A stretch of 64,000 nt of DNA from Panaeolus papilionaceus (Eukaryota; Basidiomycota; Agaricomycetes; Agaricales), in the NCBI GenBank assembly GCA_015501605.1, contig JADNRZ010000039.1:124001-188000 (forward strand). Direction: 5' to 3'. The notes below the pieces were generated by a model. That model had not been told where the DNA came from and searched no databases. It worked only from the letters and a program-made list of their open reading frames with translations. The translations under genes were made by a program, and so were the position numbers. Positions 12,271-23,760 of the stretch are shown one piece after another (the first letter of the stretch is position 1; every line of letters starts with the position of its first letter).

Positions 12271-13761
12271 CTAGAGCTTCCTGTCAACGGACGTCATCGA
12301 CATCTCGACCTCAACACCTCCCCTAATCCTTGCCCTGAGAGTATCCTTGAGTGTAGTTTCATAGTGTCGAGCATCGAGGGAACTCAACACAAACTTAGTA
12401 CGGCAATGGATGTTCAAAGAGAAACTGAATTTTGAAATCTTCGGGAATTGGTCCTCGCTTGATATACAGTCTGCGACCGTCGACCAACTGTCCAGAGGAG
12501 GTAGCATGTCCGACTCGCGAAAAAACACAGTATGAAGGGTGAATGTTTCCAGGATGTTCACTCCTGAGATCTGTAGGAGGAATGATGACACGTTGTCCAA
12601 TGCCTTCTTAGATTCTGCAGGCGTACTACGGAGGTTTATGTGCAGAGAGAGATTTCGAAGCGATGTGTATACACTCTTGATGTGCTCGGGAATTCCCAGC
12701 ACGTCAAATGGGTTTCTTTCTGTTCGAGATCGGTATAAAACGACTAATGGGATGGGAAGGATATCAGTATGCCCGGACGTGTAAATTTTGCGATATTGCA
12801 TGCGCTTACAATCTATATCCAAAGTTATTAGCTGTCGTAGCTTTCCCAGCAAAATCGACAACTCGACCCATGCATCCTCGCCAGATGCCGCCAGTGAAAG
12901 GTGTTCAAGACGAGGAAGTGGAAGCCCCAGACCCGGATCACAAAATACGATGAAATCCCGGGTGTGAGAGCCCGAATATGGGTTTGTTTCCCGAGCTTTG
13001 AACGAAAGGTATCGTAATTTTGAGAAGGGTAGGGCATCCAATGTACGATTTTGAGATACAGGCCGGTAGTGTCTGTTAAACTCTATTTCAAGATGGGTGA
13101 GATTTGGATATCTGTCGAGGATGTGGAGAGGGAATCGACCCGGGTTGTATAGTTTGAACGTTGTGAGGTTTGACAACGAGGTGATGGGAACTATTTCAGA
13201 AGGCACGTCGAAGCGTAACTTTGGATGGTAGAGGGTCAAGGAGAGTAAGGATGGCGGTGGTGACAACAGGGCATCCATCGTCTGGATATCTTCCAAGGTG
13301 CCATAGATGGTTGCTGATTTCAATGTTCCCTGGGAGATATAAAAGGCAATGAGTTTGTTGATGAGGAAGGATATCTGGTCGGGCATCTGATAGGAGCTCT
13401 CCTGCTGAAATGTAATAGAATCCAGGCGGGGTAGCATTAGCATAACTGGTCCCCAGAGATCAATGATATCCTCTGTTGTTATTTGTGGTATATCGTGTCC
13501 TCTTTCACGCAGATCGACGAGAAGACATCGCACGTAGGGCAAGTACAATGTATTTTGAGATAGACATGTAAGAACTGATAATGTGCGTGCGATATCCTTG
13601 TTGCTGAACCCAATGCAGATGCGCTCGAAGATGAAGGGACGACAAATATCGGAGAATGTCTTGCAGCAATAAGATAATGAGATTAGCGTGGATAGATCGT
13701 TGTCGTCCTTGACGAGGCTGATAATCTTGTGGATAAGCTCAAGGGGGAAGACTGGGTCCAT
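12271..13761 (-). CDS. F-box / LRR-like protein F1
   Basis: Single-exon ORF of 496 aa, using the ATG at 13761 (MDPVFPLELIHKI). The frame is open 27 codons further upstream, but this start gives exactly the length of paralogue F2, whose homologous ATG is its only in-frame choice. The N-terminus (~residues 4-50: FPLELIHKIISLV, LISLSYCCKTFSDICRPFIFERI) has the form of a fungal F-box-like domain. The remainder has repeated Leu-rich strands (SLLSLTLYHPKL, NLTTFKLYNPGRFPLHIL, LTHLEIEFN, KLRYLSFKA, RLEHLSLAA), as in LRR-type F-box proteins. The likely role is substrate adaptor of an SCF ubiquitin ligase; the target is unknown. Its 5' side carries the MITE insertion ~200 bp upstream. Confidence 0.8.
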   Translation of the reverse strand: MDPVFPLELIHKIISLVKDDNDLSTLISLSYCCKTFSDICRPFIFERICIGFSNKDIARTLSVLTCLSQNTLYLPYVRCLLVDLRERGHDIPQITTEDIIDLWGPVMLMLPRLDSITFQQESSYQMPDQISFLINKLIAFYISQGTLKSATIYGTLEDIQTMDALLSPPPSLLSLTLYHPKLRFDVPSEIVPITSLSNLTTFKLYNPGRFPLHILDRYPNLTHLEIEFNRHYRPVSQNRTLDALPFSKLRYLSFKARETNPYSGSHTRDFIVFCDPGLGLPLPRLEHLSLAASGEDAWVELSILLGKLRQLITLDIDCKRMQYRKIYTSGHTDILPIPLVVLYRSRTERNPFDVLGIPEHIKSVYTSLRNLSLHINLRSTPAESKKALDNVSSFLLQISGVNILETFTLHTVFFRESDMLPPLDSWSTVADCISSEDQFPKISKFSFSLNIHCRTKFVLSSLDARHYETTLKDTLRARIRGGVEVEMSMTSVDRKL

Positions 13762-13959
13762 GGGTGTCGTCGCGATGTGACCAGGTGGTGACAGGAGGTT
13801 GAGTTGATTGGTATCTTGATTTGCGTATGATCTCGTTGTCAATTGAGTTCGTGAGCAGCTTTATGAATATATTCGGATTGGAACCAATACATATAGCTGC
13901 CAAGGAGGAAGGTTTCTCACCTAGCCAAATGCCGCTACGCCGCGATTGAGGCTCCACTT

Positions 13960-14105
13960 TAGTCTCGGTCCCCCCATCCTCTCCCGCGAGTTACCATATT
14001 TGGGTGCCTCTGCGTGAGAGTCTGAGACCCAGCCAGGACTCGCTGGAGGACGTTGTCTTCGCGTTTTTTGAGTGACTTATGTAAGCTGATCCGCGCGACA
14101 AGTCG
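13960..14105 (+). repeat. Left terminal inverted repeat of MITE
   Basis: 146 bp starting TAGTCTCGG; inverse of 14435-14579. It has one extra C in the poly-C run and about three substitutions relative to the right arm. Confidence 0.88.
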
Positions 14106-14434
14106 ATACAATACTCGGGCTTTTTTGGCGGGTTTGTTGGTCGATATGGATGAAAGAGGTGTACGAGGTGAGGATGGAAGTGACTTTATGGGACTAGCAC
14201 ATGATGGTGCGCCGTGGGGGGTTGGGGAAATGTTCGGGTTCGCGTCAGGTTCTTGGTCAAGATTAGCCTTCCGCTTTAGTCGATGTGGAGGCCATTGTGC
14301 GAGAATAGTCATAAAAAATATAAATAAATGAAATATTAAATGAATGTGGGTGTTTTTGTAGCAATAAATAGTGACTTGGAAGGTGGAGACGCGTGAAATA
14401 CAAGAGAGAAAGGTGAACGCGACGATAATGAACG

Positions 14435-14579
14435 CGACTTGTCGCGTGGATCAGCTTACATAAGTCACTCAAAAAACGTGAAGACAACGTCCTCCAGCGA
14501 GTCCTGGCTGGGTCCCAGACTCTCACGCAGAGGCACCCAAATATGGTAACTCGCGGGAGAGGATGGGGGACCGAGACTA
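14435..14579 (-). repeat. Right terminal inverted repeat of MITE
   Basis: 145 bp ending CCGAGACTA; inverse of 13960-14105 and followed by the second copy of the target duplication GCTCCACTT. Confidence 0.88.
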
Positions 14580-14588
14580 GCTCCACTT

Positions 14589-15152
14589 GTATAGGATGAA
14601 GAGGCGAAGGGGCAATGAGACGTAAATGGTTTAATAACCTCTAACCACAACGACTTTAGTACGCTCCTCAGGCCCCAGTAGGCTTTAACACCCTGCATAC
14701 TCCCATTTCACCTTCACCTGCATCACGGGTATTACTGATACACCCACCCCTATCGACTCGTTGGTTTTCCGCCCCTAAATCGAGGTTATGGTGACAAAGA
14801 GACGAGCTGGTAAGGCACGAAGAGGGGAACTGTGAACTGTAGTTTCGCCAACATGGAAAATGGATTTATAACGATATGGTTTGACCTGGAGACACATGAA
14901 CAGCCCAAATTTCATTCAGAACCTTATCATATTTTTCCAAGACCAGAAACACGCTTGTCATTGATCTGAGATAAATTTTGACCACGGTACTTGATTTTGA
15001 GAGAGATGGAGGGTGTTGAGATCGGTGGTGATGGCTATCGTTGCTAATGATCTCATTTATAATGCAGTTAAACTGTGGTTAGACTCCCAGATTCACCAGA
15101 AACCATTACACCAGCGCCGCATTTGCAATCGTGTTCACGCTCTCTCAGAGCT
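14589..15152. other. Upstream spacer of F1 / H pseudogene 3
   Basis: No gene seen. 14820-15080 is paralogous to 23215-23600 (ggggaactgtgaactgtagttt against gcgtactgtgaaccgtactttt; gagagagatggagg, ggtgatgatggctatcgttg). It is therefore a shared module spacer between an F-box gene and the promoter core. Confidence 0.5.
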
Positions 15153-15240
15153 GAAGCCCCTGCCTTCGCGGACGCGTCCTGCGCACGTGCCACCGCCTCA
15201 CACCCCAATTTGGATAATAGCAACTTTGGGTCGCGCCATC
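15153..15240. promoter_or_regulatory. Bidirectional promoter core, copy 2
   Basis: Same order of elements as at 8270: aagcccctg, gcgCACGTGcc, ccaatttggataatagcaactttggg, tcgcgccatc. It lies between the F1 side and H pseudogene 3. Confidence 0.55.
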
Positions 15241-17480
15241 AAATTTCAAACCACTCCGAGTCTGCTCTCTTCATTGCTGACCACCACCGACACTCTCTCA
15301 TGACTGCTCTTGGTGAAAAAGTTATACACGTGCCTTAATCTTCTTTCCCCACAATCATGTTTTACTATGCCTATTGAAGATTTGGAGTTATCCTTGGACG
15401 AAAGGATACAGTAGATTCAGGGTTATGCGTTCTGCCCATCGACAACGTGTTGTATCATCCCTTTTAACAGGATTTGGACTACATATCAGTGAGTCAATAA
15501 TCCCGGCTTTCGTTTATCTGACCTGTCTCTGACGGATCTTTGACATTTTCAGTGTGTTTTAGTTAGAACAATACTATTCCTTTGGTCACCTTCCATGATG
15601 TCCTGTTCTCTGAAAGTATCCACTGTGCCAACTACCGGTTTGATTTATAGCTCTGGAGACTGAGCCTAATCCCGCTTCACGCCTCATCTCAGCAAAGATC
15701 ACAAACAATATTCTCAGTCCCCCGTCTTTTAATCTCGCAGCACCTACTCCTACTATGAAGACGTCCTAGTGGAAATCTGCGTCTTTAAAGCTCCATTCTC
15801 CCGCTTTGGAGAGAATCTGTCTGGGCTACTCCCAACCGTCCATAGACTTCCACTACCTGTTTAGCTTCAGCTCCTTCGACCCTACCATCTTCCGCTGTCG
15901 TCTTAAGCGCTGCACCGGCTATTCACCTTGCAAGTTTACCTTCAAGCAGTACAACGCTTGGTGCTGTTCCTACCATGTCTAATCCAACGACCACGAGTAG
16001 GACTAAGGGCGTGAATACACTGGGTGGAACCACAGTTGTGCAAGCGATCGTCATTGGGAGTGTTTTTTGAAGGATTGAGGGGGAACAGAGAAACACGATC
16101 AGGTGATTTGGGGAAGAAAGGGAAGGAGGACGAGAAGGAAGAGAATTTCGCGACTGTAGGGAATGGGAACCCGAAGCCTCTGGTTCCAACGCCTCAGTCC
16201 ATTTTTGTATACCAATCCCCTGATGCACACGCAACACCACCACCACCACCACCACCAATTCCCTCCTTTTCTCTGCACATCCAATGCCGCCATGAGAAAT
16301 CTCACAAGGCACCACACTCTGCTCGGACGCATACTAATTGCGAGTGCACATATGTACGAGGCAGCTCGGCGTTGGTGCAGGTGGTGGGCGGAGCATTGGA
16401 GGGTGTTGGTGAAACCGGGAGCTGGGGTGAAAAGAGGAGGGCGAGAGACAACAGGACGAAGATCTGGATGGAAATAACGAAACGGGAAATGAAACGCCTG
16501 CGTCGTTGAGTAGGGAGATCGGGATTGTCGTTGACGAGAACAAGTACGAGAGCGAGGATGAAGTGAAGGGGCAAGAGAACGTGGAGTATCACTCGAACGT
16601 GTCACAGTCAGCTCTGATCCCTTCGATCCATCCCATTGTCCTGGTCCCTCACACTCCCGCACCCGCACCTGCGCCGCCTCCAACCTCAATATCAACTGTG
16701 CCGTCTCCGAATTTAATGTTACCGCCGTCACATTTTCTATCGACAAATACGACGACCGATACCAACTCTGAATCTGAGGAAGAGTGACATGAAGACAGGG
16801 AAAGAGGAGATGAAGGAGAGTCATTTGAGCGAATTCAGGAGGGAGGGAGAGGAGTAAGGGGTAGTCGAGGCTAGAGAGGAGGAGAAAACGAGTCACAAAG
16901 AAGGAGACACCAAATCACCACCAGTGCTGTTCCGTGAAAGGACGGTTCTCATTGCTTACATGCTCTAAAGGGAAAACCATAGCGAGTGTAGGAGTTGAAA
17001 TGGTTCGAAGCGAGAGTGCTGGGTTTGTTTCGTGAAGAGGGAGAAGAGTGTGGTGTGTGATGATGAGGTGGAGAAAGCGGGCAATGTTGTTGTCGGGGAG
17101 AGCGGGGATGCGAGTGAGAGAGACATGCGAGGAGGAGGACCGTGACCGCCTGAGGAGGTTAATCCCTTCCCTGCGACGCCTCAGCTTGGGACAGTATCCC
17201 GGTGTTTACGATATTGTCATTAATCCCATTACTACTCTCCAGTATTACCTCCAAGACTTAACCCGCGAGTTCTCTAGAGTCGCATTCCACCCTTTCCCTA
17301 CCAGCGTTAGACTTCAATGTCTTCCAGCATAGTATCAACGAACGTCGCTTCATCCACTCGTTCTCCTCCTCGCACCACCTCAATGGCTCACTCTCACTCA
17401 CACTGAACCCCAGAAACCCTCCGAAGTAAATTGCGCTTGTATTTCTCATGTGCCGTCGGTTTGTCCGCTGAATCTGTCAG
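15241..17480 (+). pseudogene. H pseudogene 3
   Basis: Decayed copy of parent 47.17-50.26 kb. The 5' UTR intron remnant is at 15490-15565 (gtgagtcaataatcccgg...cagtgtgtttag). Coding blocks are at 15724-15790 (tttaatctcgcagcacctactcc, matching H 48164-48186), 15935-16020 (ggtgctgttcctaccatgtct), 16325-16370 (cagctcggcgttggtgcagg) and 17160-17300 (H 49.87-50.0 kb). The 15738-15760 block is among the closest to parent. Multiple stops and indels exclude function. Confidence 0.72.
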
Positions 17481-18058
17481 TGTTCACTGCGTCGTGATAC
17501 GAAAGCAATGAGGACGAGGATGTACAGTGGAAGAACAAGGCTGTAGTGTGATGATATCTAGACATTTCTACAAGGCATTATCTGCGGTCAAGCGCTTCAG
17601 ACTGGTTCTATTATGTGAGTGAACTTTCACTGGATCATCATGTCTTCCATGACCTGTCTCTTACACTGTCAAATTTCGGTGTAATTTCGTTGTGTAATGC
17701 TATTCTTCTTTGTCACTATCTCCACTGGATCTCAATCATAACACTACCTGAGACCACCATCTTAGCGCATCTATGAGGAACTTGAAGGAAAAGAATCAAA
17801 TCAAAGCTGAGGGTGGATGGATTGATTATGGAACATTATCAAAAATAGGACAGAGACCTTGTTTGACTAGAAGAAAAGAAATCCTGGTGCAAAAATACAA
17901 GGCAAAAGAGATGTTGAACTTGTGATAGGACAATATACAATGTTCAAAAGAATGGGACATTATGGTCCTCTGCCAGAGGCTGTGGAGACAAATCTGAAAT
18001 GTCACATCAACACAGCAACCATCGTTAAAGGGGGAGTGAGACACTTACTAGTTGTGAG
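17481..18058. other. Shared 3' spacer between H relic and G2
   Basis: Paralogous to 5241-6240 and 26161-26812 (gtcgtgatacgaaagcaatgagg; atgtcttccatgacctgtc; acaatgttcaaaagaatggg near 17937). No gene seen. Confidence 0.5.
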
Positions 18059-19311
18059 TCAGTGGTCCCTCAGAAGCTTATGTCCCCACCTCTTCACTGT
18101 CTTGATGGTCATGGCAAATGGTCCACTCTTGTGGGGAGTAAGAAACATAGCACCTGACTCAAACTCAAGCAACTCCTTCTCGAATTTTGCAAGAAGGTCC
18201 TGCACTTCCTCAAGTTGCAGAATAAGGATGGCTATGTGTTCCTCATGTGATTGCTCTCTTGCATCCTGCAAATCCAACTGAATGTTGGTTTGTTGTAATT
18301 GAAGACCCTGGATTTGTGTTTGAAGGTCATTGTATAGATCTGATGCAAATGGTGTTTGTTGGAGGGGCTGTGAAATGGAACCGCACAGGAGATAGTTGTT
18401 GCCATAATATCCTTGTCCCCAAGCACCATCTAAAATTGTCAGTGCAGACTCCTGCGTGTTTTGAAACCTGACAATATGACTTCCCCAGCTGATGTAGGGC
18501 TAACAAGTGATGGGAATGTCATCAATCAATACTGCAAGAAATTTCCGAGATTAGCATACCTTCCAGATCTCGTCTTGAAGCTGGCTGAAATTGCTTTCTG
18601 TGCGCCTTGAGGCACTTTCGCCCCAAACAAGGTCCCACATTGTAGAAACGATCATAATGGACCAAGCTGACCTGGGTCCGGTCAAGGCTTCAAAGGTTCG
18701 CAGCACCCGCCTTTGACTTCCAGGAAGGCGTGGGTTGTGTATAGGTGTGAAGTAAAGAATATTGAAGTGTGGATTACTATGCTTGAGATCAGTGTGTGTC
18801 TCAAGAAAGAGAAGATTGGGGCTCACTTGTTTGTCTGAATCATCTTTCTCAACATGGAGACTATACCCATTGACGAGATTTTGGTATCTGCAAAGCCCGG
18901 AACATCCACAAGGTAAATAGGGTACATTGCCTTAGTCTTAATATTCACGATCCGATAAATGTTTACTGATTGTGTAAACCCTTCCAACTTATTGCTGGAA
19001 AGGCCGGGTGTAGTGTTTGGTGCGAGCGATTCTATGAACTGCAACGGCATTGGTCATCCCGTTTTGTCATAAGTAGTGAGTCTGGTATTCATCTAACGTA
19101 CTGTACTCTTCCCTGATCCAGTCGGGCCAAGCAGACTATTCGTACATGTACATATAAGTCGTTATCTTGTGGCAGTATTGAGCACCTACACATATACGAC
19201 ATAACTAACACTCCCATCTATTCGCCCTACTTTTGAGACCCGTTCTAATGACACAGCTCCAGAAATTGTAATCCTTTTGAGCTTGGTTGCAAATTCTGGA
19301 ATTGTGGACAT
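18059..19311 (-). CDS. G-domain GTPase with coiled coil and short basic tail (G2)
   Basis: Five exons: 19311-19190, 19135-19102, 19038-18827, 18776-18560 and 18499-18059, 341 aa. Exons 2, 3 and 4 have exactly the lengths of those in G1 (34, 212, 217 nt). P-loop GPTGSGKST at about 44-52; DVPGF in exon 3; IVSTMWD in exon 4. The coiled-coil region is present, but the long proline-rich linker of G1 is missing. After LLEFESG it passes almost directly to a short basic end (TVKRWGHKLLRDH). The start MSTIPEFATKL matches G1 and G3. Divergent from H pseudogene 4. No stop or frameshift is seen, so it is probably functional. Its role is unknown. Confidence 0.84.
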
Positions 19312-19891
19312 TGAGAGATATTAGGAAGAGAAGAAGCAGACTTAGTATGTTAAAGGCAAGGTGGGTGTGCGAGAAGTGACCGAAATTCGCGAGTCTGACT
19401 ATGTGTATGCACGAGGTGACCTTGAGGATTTCTATTCTGGGGGATCAATGCCATACGATTGGTGCGACAGGAAATCGGATTCTGGTGTTCCCGTCGACAG
19501 AGGGATTGTACATATTTGAGATGGTGCCATGTGACAATCGACATGACATTCGTCATCCTCGGACTTGAAAACTAAGATAGGTTAGCATCAATGATCAAGC
19601 ATAGTATTACATTTCTTTATTACTCCCTAATCCTTCAAAACTTCAGTTCCCTCAAATTTTACTGATACTAACATGGTATCAAGTAAAAAAATGGGTGCAC
19701 TTCCGACGATGTATAAATCAAAGGTGGGCTTCAAGCCTTCGACACAGCTTTAGGGATTGACATGGCGCAGAAACTGATTACTGATCTATGATATCGCACA
19801 TTGTTAAACCTTATGGACTCCAAATATACAAAACAATTCGCTCTTGCATCCGCTCCTCTGACTTCACAGCTAAAACGCTCAAATTCAACCC

Positions 19892-19990
19892 AAGCCCCTG
19901 TCTGCATTGACGCGCCAAGCACAACTGCGCACGCGCCATGCACCTCATTCCCCAAATTTGGTAATCTCAACTTTGGCTCGCAGCGTCGCA
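19892..19990. promoter_or_regulatory. Bidirectional promoter core, copy 3 (G2 / H pseudogene 4)
   Basis: Same elements as at 8270. The E-box-like core has changed to gcgcacgcgcc (CACGCG instead of CACGTG), followed by catgcacctcattccccaaatttgg and ctttggctcg. Confidence 0.55.
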
Positions 19991-21830
19991 CTGCTTCCCT
20001 CCGTATTGTTGACCACCACCGACACCTTGTCTTCCTCCCTTAGGTCCCAAACCCATCTTTTTATGGAATCCTTCCTCTCCCTTATTTAATGATTTAAAAC
20101 TCTGAAGACTTGCGGCTATTGTTGGATGACGGGGTACTTTGGATGGAGTCGTTGATGTGGTTGGATGTGTTCGTTCAGCCTGCCATTGACGCGTTGGGCA
20201 GGGTTCAGACCGCTGGGCTGTATCTTGTTATTTAAAAGGGTTTAGACGTCATATATGTGAGTGAATGATCCCGTTTTTTTTTTTACTTGACCTGGCTCTG
20301 ACGCAGCTTCAACGCTCTCAGTGTATTTAGGGCGAATAATACAATCTTCTTTCCGTGTTTTAACTGGCTGTGAAGTGAACATGAAACGCTACTATCTGCC
20401 CTCATATCCCCCGCAAGGCACCATGTTGCCCCTCACTATCCTCCCTTCCCAAACGCAGCGTATGTGCTAGATACAACCACGTCATCCCCATTCTTGGAAA
20501 TGATCCACTGCGTCAACGACTGGTATCAACGAGGTCTGGGCTCACCAAAGTGCCGCATATGTGACGTCCTGGTGCTACGGGAACAACTACCAGAGGAGTT
20601 GAAGAAGGAGCAGTGGTGGGACCGACCCCTGCCTAATCTGTGCTCGTCTCATGGAGGATAACTACAGTCCCCCCCGTCCTCTTATTCTCATAGCGCCGAC
20701 TCATTTACGACGACCTCGTCAACATCCGCATCTTTGGGGCACGATGCTTCAGCTACACTCCATGGTCCACTCGCCCCTGCTTCTTCTGGAGCACAGTCAC
20801 GAATTTCACCCTCCATCCATGCTCGTCGTGGTATATCAAGTCGGAGGGAGCCGGTGTGATAAATCCCCACCCCGTCATCCGCTTCAACACTGGCTTCAAT
20901 CACACCCGTCATCGCCATCGCCTTCTACGCTTTCGTCAACCACTATTACTCTCATCATCGCCCCCCAGGTTGTCCTTTAATCAGCACACGTCTACTAGTT
21001 CTCCCTCCCCTCCCCGGATCTCCTCTCTGCCTGTGTCCACACCCGTTCAACGACACTCTCAGTTACCACTGCCCCAGCTCCACCACCTCCTACCCCTCGT
21101 GAACTCCGTCTTCAGTCGTACCTGCCGTTGTATTGAGGTCAGTGTCTTAGGAACGACGCAAGGAGGATGTGAAGGAGAAGGATTATGCCAGTGTCGCGAT
21201 GGCAAACCTCAAACCTCTGCCTCTGCCTCCACCGCTCCGTTTTGATCCTGTATCCTGTATCCACCGTCGACGAGCACAAGCACCACTCACTTCCCTCATC
21301 CCGTACCAGTTTACATCCCTGATCCTCAAGCATAACCCTCACTGAAAACCACACAAAACAACACTGGACCCTGCACATTCCTTACCTGTTGCGGCGTGAA
21401 ATTGCGAGTACATGAAATCACGAGTCAAGCGGGCAGCTTGGTGTTGGTGGGAATGACGAACGGGGATATGGAAAGGAGAGGAGAATGGGAGAACGAGGAT
21501 GGAAGAACTGAGGGAGACAGGAGATGGGGGGAGGAGATGTCTGTGTTGTTTTTGAGTACGGCCGTTGACAATAACTGGGACACGAGCGGGGTTGACCGGA
21601 AGGGAAGGAGAGAGAATGTGAAATATCACCTGGGCGCACCAAAGCCGGCTGCGATTCCCTCACTTCGTCCCATTCTTCTGTTCCCTCATACACAGTTCCA
21701 CCTGCGCCCGCGCCGCCTCCAACGTCAATATCAGCTGCATCACCTCTGGGTTCAACACCACCACTTTCACCTGTATCGTCTGTTCTTGTATCAACAAATA
21801 CGATGACCAATACGTATCTTCAGGAAAAAC
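19991..21830 (+). pseudogene. H pseudogene 4
   Basis: Closely related to H pseudogene 2 over 20050-20560 (attgttggatgacgggg, gctgtatcttgttatttaaaag). UTR intron at 20257-20330. Coding relics: 20545-20560 (ctcaccaaagtgccgc), 20690-20750 (gccgactcatttacgacgacctcgtcaac), 21190-21250 (caccgctccgttttgatcctg), 21400-21450 and 21715-21790. It is truncated relative to copy 2, because it jumps from aaaaacgag straight into the P unit at 21831. All frames are broken. Confidence 0.72.
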
Positions 21831-22894
21831 GAGTTGTATTGATAGTGGCTATGAGCAGTGGATCATCGTCTTCGGGGAATGTAGACGATGGATACCCTCC
21901 CTGGAATTTCTTACAATTTTTACCCCCGCCCTCTTTTCTTGCCTACCTCAGCGTGGCTTCTATACCTCCTCTGTCTGCGACTGTGGTTCAAGCATACTCC
22001 CGTGTCTCTACACCCCAAACGACGGCTACTACGCCGACCCACTCCCGTTATCCTTCCTTCAACCCCCAACTTGCGATCGTGCACTCAATCTTCTGTAAGT
22101 ACTGGCTACTACTACCCTTCCGGTCTCCCCAATTGACTTACAGCACTTACCTGTGATCCCTAGGTGCTTGGAATCTGTATCACGACTCGCCAGCATGATA
22201 AGAAATGGTGATCACTCATCCCCCACGCCAGCCACGTCATCAATTTCCATCATAGATTTCTTCTCCCCTCCCGCTACGACTATGCCATGATCGGAGGATA
22301 TGGTCATGTTGTCGGTTTGGTCAACGCGACAGTGAGGTCAATACCCCACGCCGCTCAGTCGAGAGTTGAAATGGTGTGATGTTGCGGTTGGGAGCGGAAA
22401 GTGATGGCGGGGTGACGTTGGCGTCGCAGTCACTTTGGCCTCTACCAGAAGCCTGGATCCAGCGATGGACCTCACTCCTTTTGTAAGAGGAACGTTGACA
22501 TCGTATCCTGCCCTTCATTGATTTTTGTTGGCTCTAGGTGTTGCCGACGGTCCAGGAGCTATTGTTGTTGAAGGTCGGCGGATTGTCGGATTGGGTTCAG
22601 GGTCGAGGTCAGGCAGAAGTGGGAGTGGTAACTACTACGGGGTTATGATAACTCTGAGTACGATTACTGTCGGGGGTGTGAGTGGAAAGATGGTTGGGAT
22701 GTGGATGGATACGTTTTGGGTAGTAGAGAGGCGGGAAGCGACCATGGCCAAGTCGGGTTATGAGGGGAGCGCCGACTGAGTCGTCGACGTGGGCTACGGA
22801 CATTACAACTCATTTGTATGGGATGTATCCGCGAGTAATCTTACGCTGAGGCTCTTAAGTGTTCGGGGACTGACTCTGAATCAGATTCGTTCCG
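21831..22894 (+). repeat. P unit copy 3
   Basis: Paralogue of 700-1803 and the closest relative of copy 1. First intron-like segment 22094-22164 (gtaagtactggctac...ccctag); second ends gctctag near 22538. The following frame is open to 22779 (VVEGRRIVGLGSGSR; KMVGMWMDTFWVVERREA). Unrecognised. Confidence 0.6.
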
Positions 22895-23135
22895 TCTGTT
22901 GGCACTGGGTTGGTCGTTTTTTTCTTATTTCAAAAGGGTTTGATTAAATATAAGTGAGTCGTTGTCCAGATTTTCTTTCAACTGAGCTGGTTCTGACGTA
23001 TCTTCAACGCTCTCAGCGTATTTAGGTTCGATAAATATCATTCCTTTCGCGTCTTGATCTACATGATATGCGCATCTAATCCTACACTTACACCACGAGT
23101 CGTCCTGTCGTCCCTCTCTACCCTCGGCTCACGAC
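22895..23135 (+). pseudogene. Truncated H 5' remnant sharing a deletion junction with 1803-2050
   Basis: Reads ggttggtc, poly-T, aaaagggtttgattaaatataagtgagtc, ...cgtatttag, then tctacatgatatgcgcatctaatcc. This is nearly identical to 1815-2045, including the jump from the P unit straight into the H 5' UTR intron without promoter or F-box gene. It ends near ctcacgaccacaac. Confidence 0.6.
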
Positions 23136-23671
23136 CACAACATTACTCATACACTGTGCTTGCCTTACCCCTATCACCCCATTAGTGTCCTCCACTAAAT
23201 TGACGTTCCGAGAGAAATGCGTACTGTGAACCGTACTTTTGCCAATGGGAGAAGGAAGTCTCATGACAGCGGATTTTGGACTGTCGATCGTGCGCGGTAA
23301 TAGTCTGCCACGACATCGAGACCGAATTCGCGCTGCGATTGGCCAGACAAGCAAGCAGATGTCAAGTGAGGTAAGTTGTATATTAATAAAAGTAGGGATA
23401 TGACTTGACTTGGTCCCAAGTGAACAATTGACACGCTATCCAGAATCTCAACACAGTCTATCGAAGACCACAAGTGCCCTGATCTCTGCCATGGGACTAT
23501 TTTTGGCCACAGCATTTGATGTTGAGAGAGAGATGGAGGATTGGAATTGGTGATGATGGCTATCGTTGTTGCTGATCCCATTCACAAAGTATTTACAACA
23601 TGTTTGGATTACTACATTTACTTGGGATCGCTAAACCAACTTCTTATTTGCAATTGATCAACTCAGAGCTG
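23136..23671. other. Module spacer with the F-box or GTPase gene missing
   Basis: Paralogous to 14800-15150 (upstream spacer of F1), but no F-box or GTPase gene remains next to it. No coding sequence is supported; open frames here are short and not shared with 14.8-15.1 kb. Confidence 0.45.
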
Positions 23672-23760
23672 AAGCCCCTCTTACGCGACGCGCTCTATCA
23701 CGTGCTGTGCCACACGCACACCAAATTTGGAAAATACTAACTTTGAGTCGCGCCATCAAG
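23672..23760. promoter_or_regulatory. Bidirectional promoter core, copy 4
   Basis: aagcccctcttacgcgacgcg, tatCACGTGctg, caccaaatttggaaaatactaactttgag, tcgcgccatc. Same order as the other copies. Confidence 0.5.

Larger units (their letters stand above)
13960..14579. mobile_element. MULE-type MITE, 620 bp, with 9-bp target duplication
   Basis: Left inverted terminus 13960-14105 (starts TAGTCTCGGTCCCCC) and right terminus 14435-14579 (ends GGGGGACCGAGACTA) are inverse copies of 145-146 bp with about four differences. GCTCCACTT flanks the element directly at 13951-13959 and 14580-14588. Long terminal inverted repeats with a 9-bp duplication are the hallmark of Mutator-like elements. The ~330-bp middle encodes no transposase. 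A 117-codon minus ORF (13959-14312) runs from the middle into the left terminus and has a basic KPAKKAR stretch; it is unrecognised. The element is non-autonomous, and the near-identity of its arms suggests recent movement. Confidence 0.88.

Noticed and set aside
13762..13842. N-terminal 27-codon extension of F1
   Set aside because: F2 has no such extension, and both proteins have equal length from the downstream ATG.
16240..16260. ACC trinucleotide run as a coding poly-His/Pro signature
   Set aside because: A simple repeat within H pseudogene 3; no conserved frame in sister copies.
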